Source of the DNA: Streptomyces sclerotialus
GTDB lineage: Bacteria > Actinomycetota > Actinomycetes > Streptomycetales > Streptomycetaceae
Assembly: GCF_040907265.1 (NCBI RefSeq)
Contig: NZ_JBFOHP010000002.1
Span: 6,696,001 to 6,760,000, forward strand
Reading direction: 5' to 3'
Length of the DNA stretch: 64,000 bases
A program made the position numbers and the translations under genes. Position 1 is the stretch's first letter. Every line of letters starts with the position of its first letter. The notes under the pieces are model-generated. The model was given only the letters and a program-made list of their open reading frames with translations. It was not told where the DNA came from and searched no databases. Positions 26,150-34,715 of the stretch are shown piece by piece.

Positions 26150-26989
26150 TCAGCCCAGCGGGTCCAGGGCTATGCGGTGCTCGCCCGCGTAGATGTTCAT
26201 CGAGCTGCCGCGCAGGAAGCCGACCAGGGTCAGGCCGGTCTCCGCCGCCAGATCGACCGCGAGTGAGGAGGGCGCGGAGACCGCGGCGAGTACGGGGATG
26301 CCCGCCATCACGGCCTTCTGGGCGAGTTCGAAGGAGGCACGCCCGGAGACCATCAGAACGGTGTCGGACAACGGCAGCCGGTCCTGTTGCAGTGCCCGCC
26401 CGACGACCTTGTCGACCGCGTTGTGCCGGCCCACGTCCTCCCGCAGGTCCAGCAGTTCCCCGTCGGCCGAGAACAGCCCCGCCGCATGCAGCCCGCCGGT
26501 GCGGTCGAACACCCGCTGGGCGGCGCGCAGCCGGTCGGGCAGTACGGAGAGCGTGGCCGGCTCGACGGTCATGCCGTCGTCGTCCTTCAGCGCGAAGCGC
26601 GCGGTGGTCCGCACGGCGTCCAGGCTGGCCTTGCCGCACAGCCCGCAGGAGGACGTCGTGTAGACGTTGCGTTCGAGGGAGATGTCCGGGACCGCGACGC
26701 CGGGCGCGAGCTGCACGTCGACCACGTTGTACGTGTTGCTGCCCTCCTCCGTGGCGCCCGCGCAGTACACGATGTTCGCCAGCTCCGCCGCGCTGCCGAG
26801 CACGCCCTCGCTGACCAGGAAGCCGGCCGCGAGCGCGAAGTCGTCGCCGGGGGTGCGCATCGTGATGGCCAGCGGCTTGCCGCCGAGCCGGATCTCCAGC
26901 GGCTCCTCGGCGACCAGGGTGTCCGGGCGGGTGCTCACGGCTCCGTCGCGGATGCGGATGACGCGCCGTCGCTCGGTGACCCTGCCCAT
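26150..26989 (-). CDS. fdhD: formate dehydrogenase accessory sulfurtransferase FdhD
   Basis: A 279-residue sulfurtransferase that moves sulfur from a cysteine desulfurase to the Mo-bisPGD cofactor of formate dehydrogenase. [15 protein letters not shown] near residues 112-126 holds the conserved CxxC pair; [20 protein letters not shown] and [16 protein letters not shown] are family signatures, and [34 protein letters not shown] (in blocks) the C-terminal GDP-like binding part. No formate dehydrogenase lies beside it. Start ATG at 26989. Confidence 0.93.
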   Translation of the reverse strand: MGRVTERRRVIRIRDGAVSTRPDTLVAEEPLEIRLGGKPLAITMRTPGDDFALAAGFLVSEGVLGSAAELANIVYCAGATEEGSNTYNVVDVQLAPGVAVPDISLERNVYTTSSCGLCGKASLDAVRTTARFALKDDDGMTVEPATLSVLPDRLRAAQRVFDRTGGLHAAGLFSADGELLDLREDVGRHNAVDKVVGRALQQDRLPLSDTVLMVSGRASFELAQKAVMAGIPVLAAVSAPSSLAVDLAAETGLTLVGFLRGSSMNIYAGEHRIALDPLG

Positions 26990-27144
26990 ACTGATCAGTC
27001 CCGGTTCTGTAGGTGGTGGCAGCCGCCGGAACGGCCCTCGCCCCTCATTGTCCTGTACGCGAGATCGGCGGCCACAGCCCCCACCGCCCAGCCGTCCGCC
27101 CGGCCCCGCCGCCCGGTCGGCCGTCCGCTCGGTCGGCCGTCCGC

Positions 27145-27975
27145 TCAGTCGGCCAGGAACTCCGCGATGCGGTCGCCCCAGGTGCGGATGTCGGCGGCGT
27201 CCTCCGAGACGTGCAACCGTGCCCCGGGCAGCAGCCCGGCGAGCTGCTCAGCGGTGGAGACGGGATGGCCCGGGTCGTCGGCCCATGCGAGCACCAGGGC
27301 CGGCCGGGTCAGCCGGGCGATCTCCGCACGGGCCGGCAGGTCGGACAGCGCGGCACCGCGCAGCAGGGAAGGCAGCGCCTCGCGGTGCACGCCGAGCGAG
27401 CGCGCCGGGTAGCCGGGGGCGCCGGCGAGGGAGGACGGCACGGGCGCCGCTGCCGTGACCTTGGCGAGCAGTTCCGGGCCGCCCTTCTCCGTGGCGTCGG
27501 CGAGCTTGCGGTAGAGGCCGGCCTGCGCGGCGCGGGTCTCCCAGGCGGTCGGCGGGATCAGCAGGACGAGCCGGTCGAAGCGTGCGGGTTCCCGTACCGC
27601 GGCGGTCAGTACGGTCGCACTGCCGAGCGAGGACCCCATGCCGGTGACGGGCCGGCCGGGGGAGAGGCGGTCGAGCAGTGCGAGCAGGTCGTCGGCGAAG
27701 TGCCGGTAGGTGTAGCCGGACGCGTCCGCGCCGCCCGTCGACGCACCGTGTCCCCGCGCGTCGTAGCGGACCAGCCGCCGGCCGGGCAGCCGGCGCACCG
27801 CGTCCCAGCCGAACAGGTCCATCCCGGCCTCGACGTCGCGGCTGAGCGACATGCCGTGGGCGTACACGGCGAGCGGTGCCTCAGTGCCGGTACCGGTACC
27901 CGCACCGGTGCCCGGTGTGTCCGTCGCGTCGTGGGCGATCCGGGTGCCGTCCGGGAGTGTGAGTCGCGGTTCCAT
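27145..27975 (-). CDS. alpha/beta hydrolase
   Basis: A 276-residue α/β-hydrolase fold protein. The nucleophile elbow is GMGSSLGSA (G-x-S-x-x-G variant: Ser in MGSSLGS), an oxyanion segment [11 protein letters not shown] lies near residue 37, and [20 protein letters not shown] holds the probable acid Asp with its His partner toward the C-terminus. A Thr/Gly repeat (GTGAGTGTGT) near residue 25 is a low-complexity insertion. ATG at 27975; the frame upstream is open but lacks similarity. Substrate unknown. Confidence 0.82.
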   Translation of the reverse strand: MEPRLTLPDGTRIAHDATDTPGTGAGTGTGTEAPLAVYAHGMSLSRDVEAGMDLFGWDAVRRLPGRRLVRYDARGHGASTGGADASGYTYRHFADDLLALLDRLSPGRPVTGMGSSLGSATVLTAAVREPARFDRLVLLIPPTAWETRAAQAGLYRKLADATEKGGPELLAKVTAAAPVPSSLAGAPGYPARSLGVHREALPSLLRGAALSDLPARAEIARLTRPALVLAWADDPGHPVSTAEQLAGLLPGARLHVSEDAADIRTWGDRIAEFLAD

Positions 27976-28051
27976 GGTCGCCGCAACGCCCGTTCTCCAG
28001 GGGATGTTCCGGCGTACGCACGCGGAGACCCGACGGCGTCCGGGCACACGC

Positions 28052-28089
28052 CGGCGGCCCGGCCGGAGGTGAGTCCGGCCGGGCCGCCG
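28052..28089 (-). terminator. perfect 15-base-pair hairpin terminator downstream of the SRPBCC gene
   Basis: Arms CGGCGGCCCGGCCGG (28052-28066) and the exact complement (28075-28089) with an 8-base loop, 31 bases after the stop of the minus-strand SRPBCC gene. Confidence 0.75.
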
Positions 28090-28120
28090 TACCCAAGGTT
28101 CCGCGGCGGCGGTGTCCGGG

Positions 28121-28570
28121 TCAGACCTCGCCGCGCCAGGCGCCGGTCTCCGTGCCACGTGACTCGATGAACTTCTTGAAGTTCTTCAGGTCCGTGGTGG
28201 CCTTGCTGCGTATGAAGCCGAGCTTGTCGCCGACCGTGTCGGCGATGCCCTCGGGGTCGTGGTCGAGCTGGAGCATGACCTTGGTGTGCTGGTCGTCGAG
28301 GCGGTGGAAGGTCACCACACCGGCCTGGCGCGTCTCACCGGCCACCGTGGTCCAGGCGATCCGCTCGTCGGGAATCTGCTCGGTGATCTCCGCGTCGAAC
28401 TCGCGGGTCACTCCGCCGATCTTGGTGACCCAGTGCGTGAGCTTCGGTGTGCGCTGCTCGATGCGCTCGACCCCGTCCATGAAGCGGGGGAATTCCTCGA
28501 ACTGTGTCCACTGGTTGTAGGCCTTCGTCACCGGGACGGCAACCTCGACCGACTCTTCGATCTTCGACAT
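28121..28570 (-). CDS. SRPBCC family protein (polyketide cyclase/dehydrase-like)
   Basis: A 149-residue START-like ligand-binding fold. MSKIEESVEVAVPVTKAYNQWTQFEEFPRFMDGV is the conserved N-terminal helix-grip segment (in pieces), followed by RIAWTTVAGETRQAGVVTFH. These small proteins are abundant in Streptomyces and are usually stress-associated, with unknown ligand. GAGAGGAGGAG upstream of ATG 28570 is a strong ribosome binding site. Followed by a strong terminator, so the gene is probably transcribed alone. Confidence 0.87.
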   Translation of the reverse strand: MSKIEESVEVAVPVTKAYNQWTQFEEFPRFMDGVERIEQRTPKLTHWVTKIGGVTREFDAEITEQIPDERIAWTTVAGETRQAGVVTFHRLDDQHTKVMLQLDHDPEGIADTVGDKLGFIRSKATTDLKNFKKFIESRGTETGAWRGEV

Positions 28571-28734
28571 GGTCCGGGCTCCTCCTCTCTGGGAACGTGC
28601 AGGGCTCCCCGCGTACCCGTGCAGTCGGGGTCGACACAGGGAAGTCGCGGCGACACGGGGAAAACGGAGCCGTGCCCGGAGTGTCCGGGTGACGCAGATC
28701 ACCGGAGCGTGCGGTGGCGGGTCGGTGGCGCTCG

Positions 28735-28794
28735 GTAGACTGTAGACGATAACCAATCCGGTGAGTCCTGGATCATCCTGGATCACCTGGATCG
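28735..28794 (+). promoter_or_regulatory. repeat-rich promoter region of the GntR gene
   Basis: A direct repeat GTAGAC-T-GTAGAC (28735-28747) with the AT-rich GATAACC behind it, and then three copies of CCTGGATC at 28767, 28777 and 28786, lie between the stop-free upstream region and the GntR start at 28826. They look like an autoregulatory operator cluster. Confidence 0.45.
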
Positions 28795-28825
28795 TTTCGG
28801 ATCCGAGTCGTAGAGGGGGACCGCG

Positions 28826-29506
28826 ATGCTGTCCGCTGGACTGCCGCAGGGGACCGTGCCGAAGCTCGAACGCCCCGGCCCGCTGCGCGAACGGGTCTAC
28901 GAAGCGCTGCTCGAACTGATCACGACCCGCGCGCTCCAGCCGGGTCAGCACCTCGTCGAGAGCGAGCTCGCCGGGCATCTGGGCGTCTCCCGCCAGCCGG
29001 TGCGCGAGGCGCTGCAGCGGCTGAACACCGACGGCTGGGTCGATCTGCGCCCTGCCCAGGGCGCATTCGTGCACGAGCCGACCGAGGAGGAGGCCGACCA
29101 GCTGCTCGGCGTGCGCACGCTGCTGGAGGCCGAGGCGGCCCGGCTGGCCGCCGCCAACGCCTCGGAGGCGGGCGTCGAGGAGCTGGCGGCGCTGTGCGAC
29201 CGGGGTGAACAGGCGGTCCGTGACGACGACGTGGACCTCGCCGTCGCCACCAACGCGGCCTTCCACGCCAAGGTGATGGACCTGGCGGGCAACACCGTAC
29301 TGGCCGGGCTGGCCGAGCAGGTCGGCCGGCGGGTGCGCTGGTACTACACCCCGGTCGCCCGGCAGCGCGGCAAGCGGTCCTGGGCCGAGCACCGCGAGCT
29401 GATCGACGCCATCGCCAAGGGCGACGGACAGCGCGCCACCGAGATTATGCGTGCCCACACCGAGCACACCCGCCGCACGTACCACGAGCGCGAGGGGGCG
29501 AAGTAG
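28826..29506 (+). CDS. GntR family regulator (FadR/FCD subfamily)
   Basis: A 226-residue regulator. The winged HTH is near the N-terminus (LRERVYEALLELITTRAL; HLGVSRQPVREALQRLNTDGWV) and the all-helical FCD effector domain follows with its metal ligands in LAVATNAAFHAKVMDLAGN and WAEHRELIDAIAKGD (Asp/His residues). Effectors of this group are usually carboxylic acids or fatty acids. ATG at 28826 follows AGAGGGGG. Upstream repeats suggest autoregulation. The gene's stop codon is directly abutted by an IS remnant. Confidence 0.9.
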   Translation: MLSAGLPQGTVPKLERPGPLRERVYEALLELITTRALQPGQHLVESELAGHLGVSRQPVREALQRLNTDGWVDLRPAQGAFVHEPTEEEADQLLGVRTLLEAEAARLAAANASEAGVEELAALCDRGEQAVRDDDVDLAVATNAAFHAKVMDLAGNTVLAGLAEQVGRRVRWYYTPVARQRGKRSWAEHRELIDAIAKGDGQRATEIMRAHTEHTRRTYHEREGAK

Positions 29507-29685
29507 GGCCTGTCTCCAGCCGTGGCCATGTGGCGGGGCGGAGGGCGCCGTCGTCGTGATCGTTCCGTCGAGCGGTGCCTCGAGGGCGCCCGCGTCGCGA
29601 CACGGGACGAAGCGGTCGTAGACGCTCTGCCAGGCGGTGAGCGCCCCGGGACCGGTGCCCACAGCATCTCGGCCACGGCTGGGGG
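29507..29685 (-). mobile_element. remnant of an IS5-type transposase
   Basis: The minus strand encodes, in one frame, a fragment WQSVYDRFVPCRDAGALEA, which matches the W-x-S/T-V-Y-x-R-F region of IS5-family (IS4/IS5 superfamily) transposases near their N-terminus, followed by PLDGTITTTAPSAPP. The plus-strand edge starts GGCCTGTCTCC, a typical IS end, right after the GntR stop codon. Neither a complete transposase nor the other end is present; the fragment is about 180 bases. Confidence 0.55.
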
Positions 29686-29689
29686 CAGG

Positions 29690-30541
29690 TCAGCCGGGTA
29701 CGCCCATGCGCTGCGTGCCGACGACGGACAGCAGCCGCAGTGCCTCTTCCGACGGTGAGCCGGGGGCAGCGGTGTAGAGGACGACTCGCTGGTCCCGGTC
29801 AGCGATGTCCAGGACGTCGCAGTTGACGGCGACGGGGCCGACGAGGGGGTGCGCGAAAGTCTTGCAGAGGGTGGGCCGAGCGGTCACGTCGTGGGTGGCC
29901 CAGAGCCCGGCGAACTCCTCACTGCCGGCGAGGAGCTCCTTGACCAGGCCGGTCACTTCAGGGTCGTTGGGATAGCGAGCTGCCGCGGCGCGCAGGTGCT
30001 GGACCGAGGTCCGGGTGAACTCGTCCGCGTCCGAGACGCCGTACAGCCGTCGGCCGTGCCGGTACGGACCGAGGAAGGCGCGTCGGATGAGGTTCCGGTC
30101 CCGGCGCGACAGGACGGAGAAGTCCTCCAGCAAGGCAGCGGCCAGCTCGTTCCAGGCGATGACCTCATACGTCGCCGACAACACGACGGCCGCGGCCTCC
30201 GGCAGCCGGTGCAGCAGGTCGACGATGCTCTGCCGCACTTCCCGCGAAGGCCCGGCCGGGGGTGCGGGAGGCGCACCGGCGAGGTGATGGAGATGGTCGC
30301 GCTCCGCGTCCGACAGGCGCAGCGCACGGGCGAGTTGGCCCAGCACCTCACGGGAGGGATGCGGGGCGCGGCCCTGCTCCAGGCGCGTGTAGTACTCGGT
30401 CGAGATGAACGCCAGCTGCGCCACCTCCTCGCGGCGCAGTCCCGGGGTGCGGCGGCGCGGCCCGGCAGGCAGCCCCACGTCGCCAGGGGTGATGCGCTCG
30501 CGCCTGCTGCGCAGGAAGGCAGCCAGTTCTCGTCGATCCAT
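29690..30541 (-). CDS. XRE family regulator with MmyB-like ligand-binding domain
   Basis: A 283-residue regulator. The N-terminal Cro/CI HTH (LAAFLRSRRERITPGDVGL; GLRREEVAQLAFISTEYYTRLEQGR) is followed by the MmyB-like C-terminal domain (VLSATYEVIAWNELAAALLEDF; HPLVGPVAVNCDVLDI; VLYTAAPGSPSEEALRLL). Such proteins typically repress a divergent short-chain dehydrogenase gene, which is exactly the next gene here, 86 bases away. Start ATG at 30541. Confidence 0.92.
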   Translation of the reverse strand: MDRRELAAFLRSRRERITPGDVGLPAGPRRRTPGLRREEVAQLAFISTEYYTRLEQGRAPHPSREVLGQLARALRLSDAERDHLHHLAGAPPAPPAGPSREVRQSIVDLLHRLPEAAAVVLSATYEVIAWNELAAALLEDFSVLSRRDRNLIRRAFLGPYRHGRRLYGVSDADEFTRTSVQHLRAAAARYPNDPEVTGLVKELLAGSEEFAGLWATHDVTARPTLCKTFAHPLVGPVAVNCDVLDIADRDQRVVLYTAAPGSPSEEALRLLSVVGTQRMGVPG

Positions 30542-30627
30542 GCCCCCAGTGTGCGCGGGGTGACGGTGCCCAGCCAGGTACTGCCGGTGCCTGGATGATC
30601 GCGGTGGCCGGACACAGGCTCCTCAGC

Positions 30628-31428
30628 ATGACCCACACACCGAACACCTCCACCACCTCCACCACGGCCTCGGGCCTGCTCGCCGGCAAGGTCGCCTTCC
30701 TCACCGGCGCCGGTCGCGGTATCGGCGCGGCAGCGGCACGGCTGTTCGCCCGGGAGGGGGCCCGAGTGCTGCTCGCGGCCCGCACGCAGACCCAGCTCGA
30801 AGCGGTGACCGAGGAGATCCGGACGGCCGGCGGCACCGCGGACCACGTGGTGTGCGACCTGGCCGATCCGGCAAGCGTCCGGGCCGCCGTCGACCGCTGC
30901 GTGGAGCTGTACGGCCGGCTCGACGTGGCCTTCAACAACGGCGCGACGGGCCAGCCGCCCGGCCCGATGGACCAGCTCTCGGAGGCCGAGTTCGACCACG
31001 TCTGCGCCGTCAACCTCAAGGGCCCGTGGCTGGCCATGACCGCCGAGATCGCCGCCATCCGCGCCACCGCGAAGCGCGGGGCCATCGTCAACACCTCCAG
31101 CGTCGGCAGCCTGATGGGCAACCCCGCATTGCCCGCCTACGGCGCAGCGAAGCGGGCGGTCAACAGCCTCACCGCGTCGGCAGCCGTCACCTACGGCCCG
31201 GAAAACATCCGCGTCAACGCCATCGCGCCCGGCACCACACTCACCGAGATGCTGTACGAGTGGGACGAGAAATCCCCCGGCACCATCGAGCAGCTCAACG
31301 CCCGGACCCCGCTGGGCCGCGCCGCCGATCCGGACGAGATCGCCCAGGCTGCCGCCTGGCTCCTCAGCGACCGCTCCTCCTACGTCACCGGCACGGTCCT
31401 CCGCGTCGACGGCGGCATGCGAGCCTGA
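30628..31428 (+). CDS. SDR family NAD(P)-dependent oxidoreductase
   Basis: A 266-residue classical short-chain dehydrogenase. TGAGRGIGAAAARLFA is the nucleotide-binding glycine motif, NNGATG the NNAG-like motif, NTSSVGSLMGNPALPAYGAAKRA carries the catalytic Ser, Tyr and Lys in Y-x3-K, and APGTTLTEML follows. ATG at 30628 is used rather than TTG/ATG upstream because a short Thr/Ser-rich lead fits. Divergent from and probably repressed by the MmyB-type XRE regulator. Substrate unknown. Confidence 0.92.
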   Translation: MTHTPNTSTTSTTASGLLAGKVAFLTGAGRGIGAAAARLFAREGARVLLAARTQTQLEAVTEEIRTAGGTADHVVCDLADPASVRAAVDRCVELYGRLDVAFNNGATGQPPGPMDQLSEAEFDHVCAVNLKGPWLAMTAEIAAIRATAKRGAIVNTSSVGSLMGNPALPAYGAAKRAVNSLTASAAVTYGPENIRVNAIAPGTTLTEMLYEWDEKSPGTIEQLNARTPLGRAADPDEIAQAAAWLLSDRSSYVTGTVLRVDGGMRA

Positions 31429-31520
31429 GCCGTCACGGGCGTCCCGTCCAGGCGGGCAGGCGCCGGTCGTGGCGCGCCGGACCCTTCCTTGTCCTGAGTC
31501 GGGCCGGGTTCTGAGCCGGG

Positions 31521-31543
31521 CTTTGTCCTGAGTCAGGAGAAAG
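31521..31543 (+). promoter_or_regulatory. 23-base near-perfect palindrome, candidate operator of the ROK regulator
   Basis: CTTTGTCCTGA, a central G, and TCAGGAGAAAG form a palindrome with one mismatched pair out of eleven. It lies 150 bases before the ROK start. A second, partial copy (CTTGTCCTGAGTC) occurs at about 31488-31500, and part of the motif recurs at 39090 before the sugar dehydrogenase gene, suggesting a shared regulator. Confidence 0.55.
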
Positions 31544-31694
31544 TCCGTACGGATTCGGTCCGTAGTACTTCCTCGTGCGGACAAGCGCTGCTACGTTCCC
31601 CTCGAAAGCCCGGCGAGACGGTGTGCGGTTTCCCGCCAACTCCCGCCGGTGGCTCTCGATGACGGTCTATGCCGAGGACGGCTGGAGGGGCGGC

Positions 31695-32885
31695 GTGAGG
31701 CGCATGACAGCCAGGCCCGCGAACGCGCACCAGGCGCGGCTCCTTCACCTGCTGCGCGACCAGGGGCCCAACTCCCGTGCTCAGCTGGGTGACCAGGTCG
31801 ACCTGTCGCGTTCCAAGCTGGCGGTGGAGGTCGACCGGCTGCTGGAGACCGGCCTCGTCGTCGCCGACGGCCTGGCCGCCTCCCGCGGCGGCCGTCGCTC
31901 CCACAACATCCGGCTCGCGCCCTCGCTGCGCTTCCTCGGCGTGGACATCGGCGCGACCTCGGTCGACGTGGCGGTCACCAACGCCGAACTGGAGGTACTC
32001 GGTCACCTCACCCAGCCGATGGACGTCCGGGACGGGCCGGTCGCCGTCTTCGAGCAAGTCCTCGCGCTGGCGGACAAGTTGAAGGACAGCGGGCTCGCCG
32101 AGGGGTTCGACGGCGCGGGCATCGGCGTGCCGGGCCCGGTCCGCTTCCCCGAAGGCGTGCCCGTCGCACCGCCGATCATGCCGGGCTGGGACGGCTTCCC
32201 CGTACGGGAAGCGCTCAGCCAGGAGCTGGGCTGCCCGGTCATGGTCGACAACGACGTGAACCTGATGGCGCTGGGGGAGCAGCACGCGGGGGTGGCCCGC
32301 ACCTCGCAGGATTTCCTCTGCGTCAAGATCGGTACGGGCATCGGCTGCGGCATCGTCGTCGGCGGCGCGGTCTACCGCGGCACCACCGGCAGCGCCGGCG
32401 ACATCGGCCACATCCAGGTCGAGCCCGACGGCCGCCGCTGCGCCTGCGGCAATGCCGGCTGCCTGGAGGCCTACTTCGGCGGTGCCGCGCTCGCCCGGGA
32501 CGCGGAGGACGCGGCGCGCGAGGGCCGGTCGGCCACGCTCGCGGCCCGGCTCGAGGCGGCGGGCGCGCTCGCCGCCTCGGACGTGTCCGTGGCCGCCTCC
32601 GCCGGCGACGCCACCGCGCTGGAACTGATCAAGGCCGGTGGCACCCGCACCGGGCAGGTCATCGCCGGGCTCGTCAGCTTCTTCAATCCGGGCCTCGTGG
32701 TGATCGGCGGCGGGGTGACCGGCCTCGGCCACACACTGCTGGCCGCGATCCGCACGCAGGTGTACCACCAGTCGCTGCCCCTGGCGACCGGCAACCTCCC
32801 TATCGTCCTGGGCGAGCTGGGCCCGCTGGCCGGTGTGACCGGCGCGGCCCGGCTGATCAGCGACCACTTGTTCTCACCGGCCTGA
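31695..32885 (+). CDS. ROK family transcriptional regulator
   Basis: A 396-residue repressor/kinase-fold protein. N-terminal winged HTH (LLHLLRDQGPNSRAQLGDQVDLSRSKLAVEVDRLLE) precedes a ROK domain: FLGVDIGATSVDVAV phosphate 1 motif, GIGVPGPV, and the zinc-binding signature GHIQVEPDGRRCACGNAGCLEAY with Cys-x-Cys-x4-Cys and His. These features mean a sugar- or sugar-phosphate-responsive regulator with a structural zinc. GTG at 31695 follows GGAGGGG. It precedes, in the same direction, the ABC importer and catabolic genes it most likely controls. Confidence 0.93.
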   Translation: MRRMTARPANAHQARLLHLLRDQGPNSRAQLGDQVDLSRSKLAVEVDRLLETGLVVADGLAASRGGRRSHNIRLAPSLRFLGVDIGATSVDVAVTNAELEVLGHLTQPMDVRDGPVAVFEQVLALADKLKDSGLAEGFDGAGIGVPGPVRFPEGVPVAPPIMPGWDGFPVREALSQELGCPVMVDNDVNLMALGEQHAGVARTSQDFLCVKIGTGIGCGIVVGGAVYRGTTGSAGDIGHIQVEPDGRRCACGNAGCLEAYFGGAALARDAEDAAREGRSATLAARLEAAGALAASDVSVAASAGDATALELIKAGGTRTGQVIAGLVSFFNPGLVVIGGGVTGLGHTLLAAIRTQVYHQSLPLATGNLPIVLGELGPLAGVTGAARLISDHLFSPA

Positions 32886-32891
32886 GTCATG

Positions 32892-32916
32892 TCCCCGGCA
32901 CCGCAGGGACCGGGGA
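32892..32916 (+). terminator. hairpin after the ROK gene
   Basis: Perfect 7-base arms TCCCCGG (32892-32898) and CCGGGGA (32910-32916) seven bases after the ROK stop codon; probably separates the regulator transcript from the ABC operon. Confidence 0.45.
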
Positions 32917-32956
32917 AGCACCGCCGCACCACCGCCGTACCGCCTCCGCTCCACCT

Positions 32957-32968
32957 GTGCACGTGCAC
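32957..32968 (+). promoter_or_regulatory. 12-base palindrome in the ABC-operon promoter region
   Basis: GTGCACGTGCAC is a perfect palindrome 125 bases before the start of the ATPase gene, inside a ~200-base intergenic region that has no gene. Candidate operator. Confidence 0.4.
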
Positions 32969-33092
32969 CACCTCTGCGCCATCACTGCACTGTCTGAGTG
33001 ACGCATCGTCAGTTCGCGATGCCGCACGCCCGTACGCGCTCCGCCCTGATCCGCCCTGCCCGCTCGCCGGCGTACCGCCGAGGAGGCCCGCC

Positions 33093-34715
33093 ATGGCACC
33101 AGCGCACCGCCCCGCACCTCCGCCGTCCGCGGCGCACGAAGCCACCGGACCGCTGCTCACCATGACCGGCATCACCAAGTCCTTCCCCGGCGTCCGCGCG
33201 CTGGACGGCGTGGACCTGGACGTGGTGGCGGGGGAGGTGCACTGCCTGCTCGGCCAGAACGGTGCGGGCAAGTCCACCCTGATCAAGGTGCTGGCCGGAG
33301 CGCACCAGCCGGACGGCGGCGAGATCCGCTGGCGCGGCGAGACCGTCACCCTGAAGTCCCCGATCGCCGCGATGCGGCTCGGCATCGCCACCATCTACCA
33401 GGAACTGGACCTGGTCGAGCACATGTCCGTCGCCGAGAACGTCTTCCTCGGCCACGAACGCGCCACCGGCGGCTTCGTCCGCACCGGCGAGGCCCGCGAC
33501 CGGACCGCCGAGCTGCTCGCCCGGCTGGGCCACCCCGAGATCGATCCCGCCACCCCCGTCGGCGAGCTCTCCGCCGCCGGCCAGCAGATCGCGTCGATGG
33601 CCCGCGCCCTCTCGCACGACGTACGGCTGATCGTCATGGACGAGCCGTCCGCCGCGCTCGACCCCGACGAGGTCGACAACCTCTTCCGTATCGTCACGGC
33701 CCTCACCTCCGCCGGCGTCGCCGTCGTCTACATCTCCCACCGCCTGGAGGAGATCCGCCGGATCGGCGACCGGGTGACCGTACTGAAGGACGGCCGTACG
33801 GCTGCCCGCGGCCTAGACGCGCACGCCACCCCCACCCGCGACATCGTCGCCCTGATGACCGGCCGCGACGTCGAGTACGTCTTCCCCGAACGGCGCGCGG
33901 CCACCGACCGCCCGGCCCCCGTCCTCAGCGTCGAAGGCCTCGCCCGCGAGGGCGAGTTCGCGCCGGTCGACTTCCAGCTGCACCCCGGCGAGATCCTCGG
34001 CCTCGCCGGGCTCGTCGGCTCCGGCCGCTCGGAGATCCTGGAGACCGTCTTCGGCGCCCGGCGGCCCACCGCGGGCCGGGTACTGGTCGACGGCCGGCCG
34101 CTGCGCCCCGGCAGCGTCACCGCCGCCGTACGCGCCGGAATCGGCCTCGCCCCCGAAGAACGCAAGTCCCAGGCGCTGCTGCTCCTGGAGTCCGTCAGCC
34201 GTAACGTCTCCCTCTCCTCGCTGCCCCGCTTCGCACGCGCCGGCTGGCTGGACCGGCACGCCGAACGGGCCGGTGCCCGCGCCGCCACCCGTGACCTGTC
34301 GCTGCGCCCCGACGACCCCGACCGCCCGGTCCGCACCCTCTCCGGCGGCAACCAGCAGAAGGCCGTACTGGCCCGCTGGCTGCTCCGTGGCTGCCGGGTC
34401 CTGCTGCTGGACGAGCCGACCCGCGGCGTGGACGTCGGCGCGCGTGCCGAGCTGTACGCGGTGATCCGGCGGCTGGCCGACGAGGGCATGGCCGTGCTGC
34501 TGGTCTCCAGCGAGGTGCCCGAAGTGCTCGGGCTCGCCGACCGGGTGCTCGTCCTGCGCGAGGGCCGGGTCGTGCACGAGGGGGACGCGGCGGCACTGGA
34601 CGAGCACCGGGTGCTCGACCTGGTCATGAGCGAAGGACCGGGGCCCGTACCGGCCCCGGCAGGTACCGCGCCCGAGGAGACGCCGGCCCCGACACCGCGA
34701 GGAGACCGCCCGTGA
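33093..34715 (+). CDS. sugar ABC transporter, double ATP-binding subunit (RbsA/MglA-type)
   Basis: A 540-residue ATPase with two tandem nucleotide-binding domains, powering uptake of a monosaccharide-like ligand. Domain 1: Walker A GQNGAGKST at ~55-63, signature LSAAGQQIASMARAL, Walker B RLIVMDEPSAALD. Domain 2: degenerate Walker A GLVGSGRSE, signature LSGGNQQKAVLARWL, Walker B VLLLDEPTRGVD. The start ATG follows GAGGAGG. It overlaps the permease gene by four bases. The Pro/Thr/Ala-rich end is a low-complexity extension. Confidence 0.93.
   Translation: MAPAHRPAPPPSAAHEATGPLLTMTGITKSFPGVRALDGVDLDVVAGEVHCLLGQNGAGKSTLIKVLAGAHQPDGGEIRWRGETVTLKSPIAAMRLGIATIYQELDLVEHMSVAENVFLGHERATGGFVRTGEARDRTAELLARLGHPEIDPATPVGELSAAGQQIASMARALSHDVRLIVMDEPSAALDPDEVDNLFRIVTALTSAGVAVVYISHRLEEIRRIGDRVTVLKDGRTAARGLDAHATPTRDIVALMTGRDVEYVFPERRAATDRPAPVLSVEGLAREGEFAPVDFQLHPGEILGLAGLVGSGRSEILETVFGARRPTAGRVLVDGRPLRPGSVTAAVRAGIGLAPEERKSQALLLLESVSRNVSLSSLPRFARAGWLDRHAERAGARAATRDLSLRPDDPDRPVRTLSGGNQQKAVLARWLLRGCRVLLLDEPTRGVDVGARAELYAVIRRLADEGMAVLLVSSEVPEVLGLADRVLVLREGRVVHEGDAAALDEHRVLDLVMSEGPGPVPAPAGTAPEETPAPTPRGDRP

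Noticed and set aside
29507..29690. An extra small gene between GntR and XRE
   Set aside because: Coding similarity is to a broken transposase end only.
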